DNA of 64,000 nt, taken from Chryseobacterium oranimense. Lineage in GTDB: Bacteria > Bacteroidota > Bacteroidia > Flavobacteriales > Weeksellaceae. The stretch covers positions 186,001-250,000 of the forward strand of contig NZ_FQWT01000004.1 of the NCBI RefSeq assembly GCF_900129755.1, read 5' to 3'. The notes beneath the pieces were generated by a model, which saw only the letters and a list, made by a program, of their open reading frames with translations, was not told the origin of the DNA and made no database searches. Positions 53,466 through 61,759 of the stretch are shown here, one piece after another. Each line of letters starts with the position of its first letter. Position 1 is the first letter of the stretch. A program made the translations under genes and the position numbers.

Positions 53466-54035
53466 ATGAAAAACAACTCGTCCTTAAAAGGCTTACTTAT
53501 TGCAGCTGTGGTGTTTATCCTCGCCTTTGGGATCTACTTCTTTTTTTTAGCAAAGAAAAATTATTTTGTCGTAGACAACCCTACTTCCAATACTTATTAT
53601 TTTAAGATCAATAACGGTTCCGAAGGAATTATTTCTGCGGGACAGTATGTACATATAGACCTGAATAAGGGAAAAAATTCTATTAAGGTTTTTGACCAGA
53701 ATAGGAAAATGCTCTATGATTCTGCCTTTGAAGTGAATAAAATTCGTGGGCTGATTAACATCGCACATCAGGATTATTATATTAATGATCAGTATTATGG
53801 ATACAATCTTAAAAAAGATTCACTACTTTTGGCCCTTGACAAGATCACAATAGACGGAAAAGAATATCTCGGAGGGGCAAGGCATTTCAATAAGCTTTAC
53901 ACCGAAGATTTTTATTATAATGTAGATGAAGATTACGATAAAGTGATCAAGAACATCCAGAAAGTGGAATCAAGATCAAAGATCTTCAGAAAGCAGGATT
54001 TCCTAAATTATTACAAAGAATATTACAAGTTTTAA
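53466..54035 (+). CDS. Membrane-anchored protein of unknown function
   Basis: One N-terminal membrane helix (LLIAAVVFILAFGIYFFFL) and a soluble part of about 160 residues outside or at the membrane, beta-rich, with NPTSNTYYFKINNGSEGII and many Tyr and Asp. I do not recognise the domain. It begins the unit with ubiE and porT, with three bases to ubiE. Since porT belongs to type IX secretion, an envelope role is possible, but nothing in the sequence proves it. 189 residues. Confidence 0.7.
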   Translation: MKNNSSLKGLLIAAVVFILAFGIYFFFLAKKNYFVVDNPTSNTYYFKINNGSEGIISAGQYVHIDLNKGKNSIKVFDQNRKMLYDSAFEVNKIRGLINIAHQDYYINDQYYGYNLKKDSLLLALDKITIDGKEYLGGARHFNKLYTEDFYYNVDEDYDKVIKNIQKVESRSKIFRKQDFLNYYKEYYKF

Positions 54036-54038
54036 GTT

Positions 54039-54770
54039 TTGACAAAAGATATTACCAAAGTTACTCCCTACAATTCCGAGGCTACCAAAAAAAGCCAGGT
54101 AGAGGATATGTTCGACAATATTGCACCGAAGTATGACCTTCTGAATCATGTTTTATCTATGAAAATTGATGTTTTATGGAGAAATACACTGGTGAAAATG
54201 ATGAAAAAAGACAACCCGCAGGAAGTGCTGGATGTGGCTACAGGAACGGGAGATTTAGCAATCACGATAGAAAAAGGAACCGGTGCAAAAGTAATTGGTT
54301 TAGATTTATCACAACAAATGCTGAATGTTGGCGTTATTAAAATAAAAAAACTTAAATTAGACGGCAAAATTTCCATGCAAAAAGGGGATGCAGAAAATTT
54401 ACCTTTCGAGGACAATAGATTCGATGCGGTTTCCGTTGCATTTGGAGTAAGGAATTTTGAAAACCTTACCAAAGGTTTGGCAGAATTAAGAAGAGTTGTT
54501 AAAGATAACAAGAGTGTTTATATACTGGAGTTTTCAAAGGTTGAGGGGTTCTTAGGTCCATTTTATATGTTTTACTTCAAAAACATATTACCTGCCATCG
54601 GCAGACTGGTTTCCAAAGATAATAGGGCATATACATACCTTCCGGATTCTGTAAATGCTTTTCCTTTCGGGGAGAAGATGAAGCAAATTCTTTTAGATAC
54701 AGGATTTAAGAACGTAGAATATAAAAAGCTAAGTTTAGGTATAGCCACAATTTATAAAGCAACAAAGTAA
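54039..54770 (+). CDS. ubiE: Demethylmenaquinone methyltransferase
   Basis: Methylates demethylmenaquinone to menaquinone, the quinone of flavobacteria. SAM motif I VLDVATGTGDLAI, VIGLDLSQQML, and the UbiE signatures FDNIAPKYDLLNHVLSMKID and DSVNAFPFGEKM are present, with the conserved FGVRNF. It starts with TTG at 54039, since the conserved N-terminal region begins before the first ATG, three bases after the previous stop. 243 residues. Followed by porT after three bases. Confidence 0.94.
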   Translation: MTKDITKVTPYNSEATKKSQVEDMFDNIAPKYDLLNHVLSMKIDVLWRNTLVKMMKKDNPQEVLDVATGTGDLAITIEKGTGAKVIGLDLSQQMLNVGVIKIKKLKLDGKISMQKGDAENLPFEDNRFDAVSVAFGVRNFENLTKGLAELRRVVKDNKSVYILEFSKVEGFLGPFYMFYFKNILPAIGRLVSKDNRAYTYLPDSVNAFPFGEKMKQILLDTGFKNVEYKKLSLGIATIYKATK

Positions 54771-54773
54771 CCT

Positions 54774-55556
54774 ATGAATAAATTTCTATTAAGAGCACTG
54801 GTTTTAGCCTCAGTCAATATTGCAGTTTTTGCAGATGCACAATTCAGAACCCGAAACAGAATGGATAAGTTGGAAGACTTTGACGAGCAGAAATTCAGTT
54901 GGGGTTTTTATTTGAACGGCAACAGGCTGGACTACCGTATCGTCCTTCATCCGAGATACGGTTCAGAAGGCAATCAGAATCTTGTTAAATCCAAAGAAAG
55001 CTACAGCTTCGGGGCCGGATTGATCGCCAAATGGAGACTGAATGACTATCTGGATTTAAGATTGGAACCAGGCTTGCAATTTGCTCAGAGACAGTTGATT
55101 TTCAATACCCAGTCCAATGACCAGTATGCTGCCGGAACATTGACGAATCCTCCTTTTACTCCAATCCCGTTAACAGATAAAGATAAAACAAGAGATATCA
55201 AATCTACACTCGTGGATGTTCCTGTATTGTTGGAACTTCATGGTAACAGATGGTACAACTCCAGACCATACATTGCAGCAGGGGTGAACTATGTGGTAAA
55301 CCTTCAGTCCAATTCAGATTCTGAAGATGACAACATGCAGCAGGTTTTCAGATCTACCACGCATAATTTTGCATGGTCGGCCGAAATGGGAATCCAGTTT
55401 TATTTCAATAAATTTAAACTTACTCCGGCTATCAGAGGAACGTTCTTCATGAACAACGAGAAAGTAGCGGATAATGCAACTACACCTCCGTACTGGGCAA
55501 CAGCGATGTCTACCCTTCAGACAAGAGCGGTAATGTTTGTCCTTAAATTTGAATAA
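54774..55556 (+). CDS. porT: Outer-membrane beta-barrel protein PorT (type IX secretion)
   Basis: Eight-stranded outer-membrane barrel of the PorT/SprT family, needed for type IX secretion and gliding in Bacteroidota. Signal peptide to about DAQ (residue 23), then RMDKLEDFDEQKFSWGFYLNGN, the barrel strands WRLNDYLDLRLEPGLQFAQRQ and AWSAEMGIQFYFNKFKLTPAI, and a final VMFVLKFE. The order ubiE-porT is, to my knowledge, common in flavobacteria and supports the call over a generic porin. 260 residues. A strong terminator follows. Confidence 0.85.
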   Translation: MNKFLLRALVLASVNIAVFADAQFRTRNRMDKLEDFDEQKFSWGFYLNGNRLDYRIVLHPRYGSEGNQNLVKSKESYSFGAGLIAKWRLNDYLDLRLEPGLQFAQRQLIFNTQSNDQYAAGTLTNPPFTPIPLTDKDKTRDIKSTLVDVPVLLELHGNRWYNSRPYIAAGVNYVVNLQSNSDSEDDNMQQVFRSTTHNFAWSAEMGIQFYFNKFKLTPAIRGTFFMNNEKVADNATTPPYWATAMSTLQTRAVMFVLKFE

Positions 55557-55583
55557 GTAAAATAATACAGCAAAAAATACGGA

Positions 55584-55612
55584 AGGAGGTGCTTATGCAT
55601 CTCCTTTTTTTC
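55584..55612 (+). terminator. porT terminator
   Basis: Stem AAGGAGGTGC / GCATCTCCTT (one G-U) with TTAT loop and T-run. Confidence 0.8.
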
Positions 55613-55643
55613 GTACCTGATCAAAATATAGGGACTTTTATTT

Positions 55644-55672
55644 TTGTTACTGTTATTATTTTTTTACTTTTG
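55644..55672 (+). promoter_or_regulatory. Promoter of the coiled-coil/zapA unit
   Basis: TTG at 55644-55646, 18 bases, then TACTTTTG at 55665-55672; the ATG follows at 55701. Confidence 0.65.
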
Positions 55673-55700
55673 CTATTAGTTAGAATATAGAAAACCTGAA

Positions 55701-56003
55701 ATGCTTCAAGATTTAGAAAATAATTTTTCAGAATTAGAGAAAAAGATTTTGCTTTTACAAAAGAACTATAAAAATCTTACTGAGACATTATCTGAATTAA
55801 CGGTTGAGCATGAAGATCTGAAGAAGAAATATGATGAGGAAAGAAGAAAAAATCAGGTATTAGCAGAAGAACAAAAAAATATAAAACTTTATTCAGCAAT
55901 ATCAGGGAATCCTGAACACAACAGATTAATGAAAAACCATATCAACAGATTGGTGAAAGAAATTGATTTCTGTATTGCACAGCTTCAAAACAGTGGATTA
56001 TAA
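55701..56003 (+). CDS. Coiled-coil protein upstream of zapA
   Basis: 100 residues, almost all one long helix with heptads of Leu and charged residues (NNFSELEKKILLLQKNYKNL). It resembles ZapB in size and type but is not clearly homologous. The stop overlaps the zapA start by one base, so both proteins are made in fixed proportion; a role beside ZapA in cell division is a reasonable inference. The end RLMKNHINRLVKEIDFCIAQL may form a small helical tip. Confidence 0.75.
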   Translation: MLQDLENNFSELEKKILLLQKNYKNLTETLSELTVEHEDLKKKYDEERRKNQVLAEEQKNIKLYSAISGNPEHNRLMKNHINRLVKEIDFCIAQLQNSGL

Positions 56004-56290
56004 TGGATGTAAGAAGAATAACCATCAACATTGCAGGAAGGGTATATCCGCTGAACGTACCGGCCGCAGAGGAAGAGACTCTGCGTAAAGTAGGAAAGCA
56101 GATTGAAAATATGATTAAAGATTTTGAACAGAACTTCGATGTAAGAGACAAACAGGATGCTTTGGCTATGTGTGCCCTTAAACTGGGAACTAATGCTGAA
56201 GTGGTTTCTCTTAACTACGAAAAAAATATAAATTCTACCAACGAAAGATTAGTGAAAATTAATCAGTTGTTGAATGAAACTGGGAAATAG
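56003..56290 (+). CDS. zapA: Cell division protein ZapA
   Basis: Binds FtsZ and bundles its filaments at mid-cell. The N-terminal RRITINIAGRVYPLNVPAAEEETLRKVG is the ZapA domain, followed by the long helix ENMIKDFEQNF and KQDALAMCALKLG that makes the dimer or tetramer. 95 residues, normal. It begins on the last base of the coiled-coil gene, and the 6S RNA lies just after, as zapA and ssrS are neighbours in proteobacteria as well. Confidence 0.92.
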   Translation: MDVRRITINIAGRVYPLNVPAAEEETLRKVGKQIENMIKDFEQNFDVRDKQDALAMCALKLGTNAEVVSLNYEKNINSTNERLVKINQLLNETGK

Positions 56291-56301
56291 ATTTTTTTCC
56301 C

Positions 56302-56480
56302 ATAAGACTGCCTACAATAATTCTAACACATTTAAGGTAAACTCAACGCTAAACAATTACCGAACGAATGTCCGCTGAATGGCGTGCCGGGTCTCCCGGA
56401 TTACAGACAGTGGAACTTAGTTCAAATCGTGTTGATTAGGAGTTTACTCTCAATCCCTGAATTGTTGTAGGTTTTTTTTA
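56302..56480 (+). ncRNA. ssrS: 6S RNA (6S-Flavo type)
   Basis: A 170-base non-coding stretch between zapA and rny folds as a long hairpin: 56311-56323 (CCTACAATAATTC) pairs with 56459-56471, and GTAAACTC at 56337-56344 pairs with GAGTTTAC at 56440-56447, leaving a central open bubble as in 6S RNA, which mimics an open promoter and binds RNA polymerase. A T-run after 56471 ends it. A possible promoter, TTG (56267-56269), 18 bases and TAGATTTT (56288-56295), precedes it. Ends are approximate. Confidence 0.85.
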
Positions 56481-56519
56481 TTTAGATAAGTGTAAGACAA
56501 TTAAAACTCAATATATATT

Positions 56520-58088
56520 ATGACAACAGCCATTATAGTCGGCATTATTTGCTTAGTTGTAGGTGCAGTGATAGGGATTCTTTTCTCTAAGAGCTCACTC
56601 AATACCAAAGCAAAATTTATTGTAGATGATGCAAAGAAAAATGCCGAAAACCTTATAGAAAAAGCAAATGTTCAAGCTGAATCCATAAAGAAAGAAAAGA
56701 ATCTGCAGGCCAAAGAAAAATTTTTGGAACTGAAATCTCAGCATGATGCGGACATCCAGTCCCGTGAGAAAAAAATGCAGGAGATCGAAAAAAGAATCAA
56801 AGACAAGGAACACAAGCTTAATGACGAGCTTAGCAAGACCGGAAAACTTGAAAAAGACCTTGACAAGCAGATTGCAGATTACGCTAAGAAAAACGAAATC
56901 TTAGAAAGAAAGCAGCAGGAGCTGGATGTAGCTACCGCCAAAAAAGTAGAAATCCTGGAGAAAATTGCTAACTATACGGCAGAAGAAGCAAAAGCAGAAT
57001 TGGTGGAAACCATGAAGGCAGAAGCAAAAACAAGAGCCCAGGCACACGTTCAGGGGATCATGGAAGAAGCGCAGCTTAATGCTAAAAACGAAGCAAGAAA
57101 AATCGTTATCCAGACCATCCAGAGAATCGGAACAGAACAGGCTATCGAAAACTCAGTATCTGTTTTCAATATTGAATCTGATGAGGTAAAAGGAAGAATC
57201 ATTGGTAGAGAAGGTAGAAATATCCGTGCTTTAGAAGCGGTGACCGGAGTAGAAATCATTGTTGATGATACCCCTGAAGCGATCCTTCTTTCATGTTTTG
57301 ACCCGGTGAGAAGAGAAATTGCAAGATTATCCCTTCACAGACTGGTAACCGATGGAAGAATCCACCCGGCAAGAATTGAAGAAGTAGTAGAAAAGACAAG
57401 AAAACAGATCGAAGAAGAGATCATTGAAGTAGGAAAAAGAACTATCATTGATCTTGGAATCCACGGACTGCACCCTGAACTGATCAAAATTGTAGGTAGA
57501 ATGAAGTACCGTTCTTCTTACGGACAGAACCTTTTACAGCATTCAAGAGAAGTTGCGAATATTGCCGCGACAATGGCCGCTGAATTAGGACTTAATGTAA
57601 AGCTAGCTAAAAGAGCAGGACTTTTACATGATATCGGTAAAGTTCCTGAGCAGGAATCAGAACTTCCTCACGCTTTATTAGGAATGCAGTGGGCTGAAAA
57701 ATATGGTGAAAATGCAGAAGTGGTTAATGCCATCGGAGCTCACCACGACGAAATTGAAATGAAGTCATTATTATCACCGATCATCCAGGTAGCCGATGCG
57801 ATCTCAGGAGCAAGACCGGGAGCAAGAAGACAGGTACTTGAATCATACATCCAGAGACTGAAAGACCTTGAATCTGCAGCATTAAGCTTCGACGGAGTAT
57901 CAAGCGCATATGCAATCCAGGCCGGTAGAGAGCTGAGGGTAATGGTAGAAAGCGGGAAAGTAAATGATGAGGTAGCCAATCAGCTGTCTTATGACATCTC
58001 TGAAAAGATCCAGAATGAACTGACTTATCCGGGGCAGGTAAAAGTAACGGTAATCAGAGAAACAAGAGCCGTGAATATTGCAAGATAA
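56520..58088 (+). CDS. rny: Ribonuclease Y
   Basis: Membrane-bound endoribonuclease that starts mRNA decay. N-terminal membrane helix ([26 protein letters not shown], residues 2-24), long charged coiled coil to about 200, KH RNA-binding domain with [19 protein letters not shown], then the HD domain with [16 protein letters not shown] and [11 protein letters not shown] supplying the metal His-Asp pair. 522 residues, standard. It follows the 6S RNA and ends in a strong hairpin that is repeated 0.8 kb later. Confidence 0.95.
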   Translation: MTTAIIVGIICLVVGAVIGILFSKSSLNTKAKFIVDDAKKNAENLIEKANVQAESIKKEKNLQAKEKFLELKSQHDADIQSREKKMQEIEKRIKDKEHKLNDELSKTGKLEKDLDKQIADYAKKNEILERKQQELDVATAKKVEILEKIANYTAEEAKAELVETMKAEAKTRAQAHVQGIMEEAQLNAKNEARKIVIQTIQRIGTEQAIENSVSVFNIESDEVKGRIIGREGRNIRALEAVTGVEIIVDDTPEAILLSCFDPVRREIARLSLHRLVTDGRIHPARIEEVVEKTRKQIEEEIIEVGKRTIIDLGIHGLHPELIKIVGRMKYRSSYGQNLLQHSREVANIAATMAAELGLNVKLAKRAGLLHDIGKVPEQESELPHALLGMQWAEKYGENAEVVNAIGAHHDEIEMKSLLSPIIQVADAISGARPGARRQVLESYIQRLKDLESAALSFDGVSSAYAIQAGRELRVMVESGKVNDEVANQLSYDISEKIQNELTYPGQVKVTVIRETRAVNIAR

Positions 58089-58098
58089 TAACACGATC

Positions 58099-58146
58099 AA
58101 GATATTTAATAAAAACCTTTCAAGAAATTGAAAGGTTTTTTATTTT
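58099..58146. repeat. Left copy of exact 48-bp direct repeat (rny terminator)
   Basis: Identical to 58904-58951. It contains the whole rny terminator and begins 11 bases after the rny stop. Confidence 0.92.
58111..58145 (+). terminator. rny terminator
   Basis: 10-bp stem AACCTTTCAA / TTGAAAGGTT around a GAAA tetraloop, T-run after it. Confidence 0.9.
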
Positions 58147-58285
58147 ATGAATCTTTGATAGTAACTTTTTTGACAACTTATATTAATTAAATATTTGTTA
58201 TTCAATTGTTTATCTTGATGAAGTTCTGGCCCAACCATTGAAGATAAATGTTTTTTTCCTAGTTTTGTTATAATCATGTTTAGTA

Positions 58286-58852
58286 ATGAAAACAAAACTA
58301 AAATACATTTTGCTGATTCTTGTTTTTTTTGAATGTAAGAAAGCAGAAAAAAAAGATTCATATTCTGAAGTAAGAAAAACTTTGGAAAAGGTTTTAGAAA
58401 ATGATCAGAAGTATAGGCAGAAAGCTATTATTGATTGGCAAAAACAGGGATCATTGGATAAAGAAAACTTAGAAATAGTAACTAAAATTATTGACAGTTT
58501 AGGATGGTTAGGAGAAAATAAGATTGGGCACGATGCTAATTTAGCTTTGTTCTTAGTAATTCAACATGCTTATAGACTGGAAACAATGGAAAAATATCTA
58601 CCTATATTAAAAGAAGCTGCTAAAAAAGGGAACGCTGAAAAAGGACAAGCAGCATACCTCATTGATAGAGTTGAATTATTAAATAATAGAAAACAAATCT
58701 ACGGAACACAATATTCAATAAGAGAAAACGGAACAGCCTTTATAGAAAACCTTATTGATTCTGCAAATGTAAATTCTAGAAGAAAATCCATGGATTTGTA
58801 TCCATTAGAAGATTATTTAAGAAAAATTGATTCTTCAAATAATGCAAAGTAA
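58286..58852 (+). CDS. DUF6624-like protein, probable lipoprotein
   Basis: An N-terminal hydrophobic stretch (LKYILLILVFFECKKAEKK) ends in a Cys at residue 17 that may serve as lipid anchor. The rest fits the DUF6624 pattern as I remember it: IIDSLGWLGENKIGHDANLALFLVIQHA, LPILKEAAKKGNAEKGQAAYLIDRVE and NRKQIYGTQYS. No activity is known for this domain. The gene is very AT-rich and is enclosed by two identical 48-bp copies of the rny terminator, a sign of recent gain. 188 residues. Confidence 0.78.
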   Translation: MKTKLKYILLILVFFECKKAEKKDSYSEVRKTLEKVLENDQKYRQKAIIDWQKQGSLDKENLEIVTKIIDSLGWLGENKIGHDANLALFLVIQHAYRLETMEKYLPILKEAAKKGNAEKGQAAYLIDRVELLNNRKQIYGTQYSIRENGTAFIENLIDSANVNSRRKSMDLYPLEDYLRKIDSSNNAK

Positions 58853-58903
58853 TATTGATAATGTTTTGACAGATTGATTTGATGGTAATACATGGAAACA
58901 AAT

Positions 58904-58951
58904 AAGATATTTAATAAAAACCTTTCAAGAAATTGAAAGGTTTTTTATTTT
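58904..58951. repeat. Right copy of exact 48-bp direct repeat
   Basis: Identical to 58099-58146, including a full terminator hairpin that now serves the DUF6624 gene; the MFS gene begins 15 bases later. Confidence 0.92.
58916..58950 (+). terminator. Second copy of the rny-type terminator
   Basis: Same stem, GAAA loop and T-run as at 58111-58145. Confidence 0.85.
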
Positions 58952-58966
58952 TATCAAAACTTAAAA

Positions 58967-60208
58967 ATGCAAGAACTATCCTTGTCTTCAAAACTGAAGT
59001 ACATCTTTTCAATCCCCGTTATTATTTCAGCCCTGGGCTATTTCGTAGACATTTATGACCTCCTTTTATTCGGGATCGTAAGAATTCCGAGCCTGAAGGC
59101 TTTAGGCCTGAATCCTGATACCGATGGAACCTTTATTCTTAACTGCCAGATGGTAGGCCTTCTTATCGGCGGTGTTTTCTGGGGAATTTTTGGAGATAAA
59201 AAAGGAAGATTATCTGTACTCTTCGGTTCCATCTTAGTATATTCCTTAGCCAATATTGCCTGTGGATTTTTGCCTTATTTTCCAAAAGAGCATCTGGTGT
59301 ACCAATACGCGGGATTAAGGTTTATCGCAGGGATAGGGCTGGCCGGAGAGCTTGGAGCCGGAATTACCCTCGTTTCCGAAAGCCTGCCGAAGAATCTCAG
59401 AGCCATCGGGACATCTGTTGTGGCAGGTTTCGGACTGATGGGAGCTGTTGTGGCACAACTTACCGTAGAACTGGCCGGTGGGTGGAATATCTCCTACATC
59501 ATCGGCGGAGTTATGGGAATCATGCTGCTGATTCTCAGGGTAAGTGTTTCAGAATCCGGAATTTATAAAAATCTGGAGCATAAAAGTGTCTCCAAAGGGA
59601 ATTTTCTTTCCTTCTTTACCAATAAAGAACGCCTCGTGAGATATCTTAAATGTATAGCAGTAGGATTGCCTACATGGTATTGTATAGGCATTCTGGCTGT
59701 TTTAGCCAACCAATTTGCCCCTGAATTGGGAATCAGGGATCTCAACCCCGGGAAAGCCATTATGTGGGCTTATGTAGGCATTTCTGTCGGTGATTTGATG
59801 AGCGGTTTTATTTCCCATGCTCTTAAATCCCGTAAAATGGCCATTTTTTACATGCTGCTCTTTACCATAATAGGAGTGGCAATCATGCTGTTCGGAAATA
59901 CCGATTCAGAAACAAAATATTATATTTTCTGCGTATGGCTGGGGCTGGGGACCGGTTATTGGGCCATGTTCGTAACCCTGGCGGCAGAGCAATTCGGAAC
60001 CAATATCAGGAATACGGCCACTACTACAGTACCCAATATGGTAAGAGGGCTTGTTCCCGTTATGATTCTGGCATTTGATCTGTTAAAAAATAATTTCACG
60101 GTCATTATAAGTGCGGCAATTGTGGGAATTATCGTTTTTGGGCTGGCCTTTTATTCTTCCCTTACCATCTCGGAGACCCACGATAAAGATCTGGAATTTA
60201 CAGAATAA
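58967..60208 (+). CDS. MFS transporter, metabolite:H+ symporter type
   Basis: Twelve-helix transporter of the major facilitator superfamily. The first loop motif reads GGVFWGIFGDKKGRLSVLFGS (G-x-x-x-D-(R/K)-x-G-(R/K)), and GIGLAGELGAGITLVSESLPKNLRA is the helix 4-5 signature of sugar and metabolite:H+ symporters. It carries DIYDLLLFG in helix 1. 413 residues. Substrate unknown; organic acids or sugars are likely. Its start is 15 bases after a strong terminator, so the promoter must overlap the repeat or lie upstream; I could not place it. Confidence 0.88.
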   Translation: MQELSLSSKLKYIFSIPVIISALGYFVDIYDLLLFGIVRIPSLKALGLNPDTDGTFILNCQMVGLLIGGVFWGIFGDKKGRLSVLFGSILVYSLANIACGFLPYFPKEHLVYQYAGLRFIAGIGLAGELGAGITLVSESLPKNLRAIGTSVVAGFGLMGAVVAQLTVELAGGWNISYIIGGVMGIMLLILRVSVSESGIYKNLEHKSVSKGNFLSFFTNKERLVRYLKCIAVGLPTWYCIGILAVLANQFAPELGIRDLNPGKAIMWAYVGISVGDLMSGFISHALKSRKMAIFYMLLFTIIGVAIMLFGNTDSETKYYIFCVWLGLGTGYWAMFVTLAAEQFGTNIRNTATTTVPNMVRGLVPVMILAFDLLKNNFTVIISAAIVGIIVFGLAFYSSLTISETHDKDLEFTE

Positions 60209-60304
60209 TTAAAACTGTTTAAGAAATATTATGATTGTGTTTTACGTTTATAATATAATAAAAGTAGTTAAATCAAGGTGTTATTAAAATTTTAATTAAT
60301 TATG

Positions 60305-60334
60305 TTGCGAATAATTAATATTTGTTTAACTTTG
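60305..60334 (+). promoter_or_regulatory. Promoter of the Gly-Gly-leader peptide gene
   Basis: TTG at 60305-60307, exactly 19 bases, then TAACTTTG at 60327-60334. Both elements and the spacing are ideal for the Bacteroidota housekeeping sigma factor. The ATG follows 44 bases later. Confidence 0.75.
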
Positions 60335-60377
60335 AAAAGTAACTAAACTATATTGTTTAATCTCTAAATCAAATCAC

Positions 60378-60548
60378 ATGAAAAATGCTAAAAAGCTAAA
60401 AAAAGAAGATCTTAAAAACATTACAGGAGGCGTAAGCGGACCTGTTGACTTATCTAAATGCGGATGCAGCTGCTCAGGTTCCGTTACAGGACCATATTAC
60501 TGTGTACAGTATATAGCATGCCCGCAGGTTTATAACTGTCTTGATTAA
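60378..60548 (+). CDS. Cys-rich peptide precursor with double-glycine leader (bacteriocin-like)
   Basis: 56 residues. The leader MKNAKKLKKEDLKNITGG has the Leu/Ile spacing and Gly-Gly end of peptides that are cut and exported by peptidase-containing ABC transporters. The 38-residue core begins VSGPVDLSKCGCSCSG and holds six Cys (28, 30, 32, 42, 48, 54), two Tyr-rich stretches and few charges, so it may be a disulfide or otherwise modified peptide. It has an ideal promoter and its own terminator, but no modification enzyme, transporter or immunity gene lies nearby. The function, toxin or signal, is unknown. Confidence 0.82.
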   Translation: MKNAKKLKKEDLKNITGGVSGPVDLSKCGCSCSGSVTGPYYCVQYIACPQVYNCLD

Positions 60549-60603
60549 GCCGGTTTTAAGATTTATTTCAGTAAGAAATAAACATTTCCACATTTAATAC
60601 GCA

Positions 60604-60634
60604 AAAGCCTTTTGGATCTTCCAAAAGGTTTTTG
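60604..60634 (+). terminator. Terminator after the Gly-Gly peptide gene
   Basis: 9-bp stem CCTTTTGGA / TCCAAAAGG with a 3-base loop and T-run. Confidence 0.75.
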
Positions 60635-60659
60635 TCTTTGAATAAGCTTAAAAATAATC

Positions 60660-61595
60660 TTAACTGATAATATAAAAAAGGCTTCCTGCACTTATTGTAA
60701 TCCATAAAATAACAGCTACAGCCAGCGGTTTGATCCCTATTGTTTTTAAAGTTTGAACAGAAAGAGTAGTCCCAATAAAGAATAATGTAAGATTTAATCC
60801 GGATTTGGCCAGCGTCGTTACAGAACTGCTGAAGCTATCAAAAACAGGAAAATAGGTATTCATTAAAATAGCCAGGACAAACCAGCCGATAAACCATGGA
60901 ATTTTAATCTTAGATTCTTTATTTTTAAAAATAAACATAGTGATCACAGAAACCGGGATGATCCATAAAGCGCGGGCTAATTTTACGGTTGTAGCGATCT
61001 TTAAAGCCTCATTTCCGTACTTTCCGGCAGCCCCAACCACAGAACTGGTATCGTGGATTCCAACTGCGCACCACAGCCCGAACTGTTCCTGTGAAAGCTG
61101 CAACAGATGTCCAATAGCCGGATAAACAAACAGGGCTATAGAATTCAGGGTAAAAATAATGGCTAATCCTAAAGAAATTTCCTTTGTACCGGGCTTTATG
61201 ATAGGAGAGACGGCAGCAATGGCACTTCCGCCGCAAATCGCGGTTCCGGCCGAAATCAGATAAGCGAGTTTTTTCTCAAGTTTGAATACTTTTCCTAAAA
61301 CATATCCGAGAATCATCACCGTTACAATACTTGCAACCGTTAAAAAGAACCCGGTTTTCCCTGCCTGCAATGCTTCATCTAGCTTAAGTCCGAAACCCAA
61401 TCCTACAATGGAAATCTGAAGCAGCAGATGAATATATTTGTGAAGATGTTGCTCAAACGGATTTCCTACGAGCACAGCAAGGCCAAAGCCCAGAAGCAGT
61501 GCTATTGGAGAAGATATGAATGGAGTAAGGCATACCACAGCTAGTATAACAAAAATAATTTTTCGGATCGTTTCATTTTGGATGAAGTCTTTCAT
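60660..61595 (-). CDS. YeiH family membrane transporter (UPF0324)
   Basis: Integral membrane protein with about ten helices, family often annotated as putative sulfate exporter. Landmarks are LLLGFGLAVLVGNPF, LLQISIVGLGFGLKLDEAL, AGTAICGGSAIAAVSPII and GIHDTSSVVGAAGKYG, followed by TVKLARALWIIPV. In other bacteria this family is linked with sulfur or taurine metabolism, which is not proven. It lies on the same strand and downstream of a LysR gene, as in the yeiE-yeiH pair of E. coli. 311 residues. Confidence 0.9.
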   Translation of the reverse strand: MKDFIQNETIRKIIFVILAVVCLTPFISSPIALLLGFGLAVLVGNPFEQHLHKYIHLLLQISIVGLGFGLKLDEALQAGKTGFFLTVASIVTVMILGYVLGKVFKLEKKLAYLISAGTAICGGSAIAAVSPIIKPGTKEISLGLAIIFTLNSIALFVYPAIGHLLQLSQEQFGLWCAVGIHDTSSVVGAAGKYGNEALKIATTVKLARALWIIPVSVITMFIFKNKESKIKIPWFIGWFVLAILMNTYFPVFDSFSSSVTTLAKSGLNLTLFFIGTTLSVQTLKTIGIKPLAVAVILWITISAGSLFYIIS

Positions 61596-61759
61596 AAATA
61601 AGTTTTAAATCAGACTCCAAAATTCCGGAAATTAGTATTACAAAGTAAATTGTATTTTATTATGGTGGATAACTTTTGGTTATATTTCTCGCGTTACATG
61701 GGGGAGGTGATAAAATGAAGAATTTTACCATTTGTAAATTTCAGACTACTATCTGCGAC

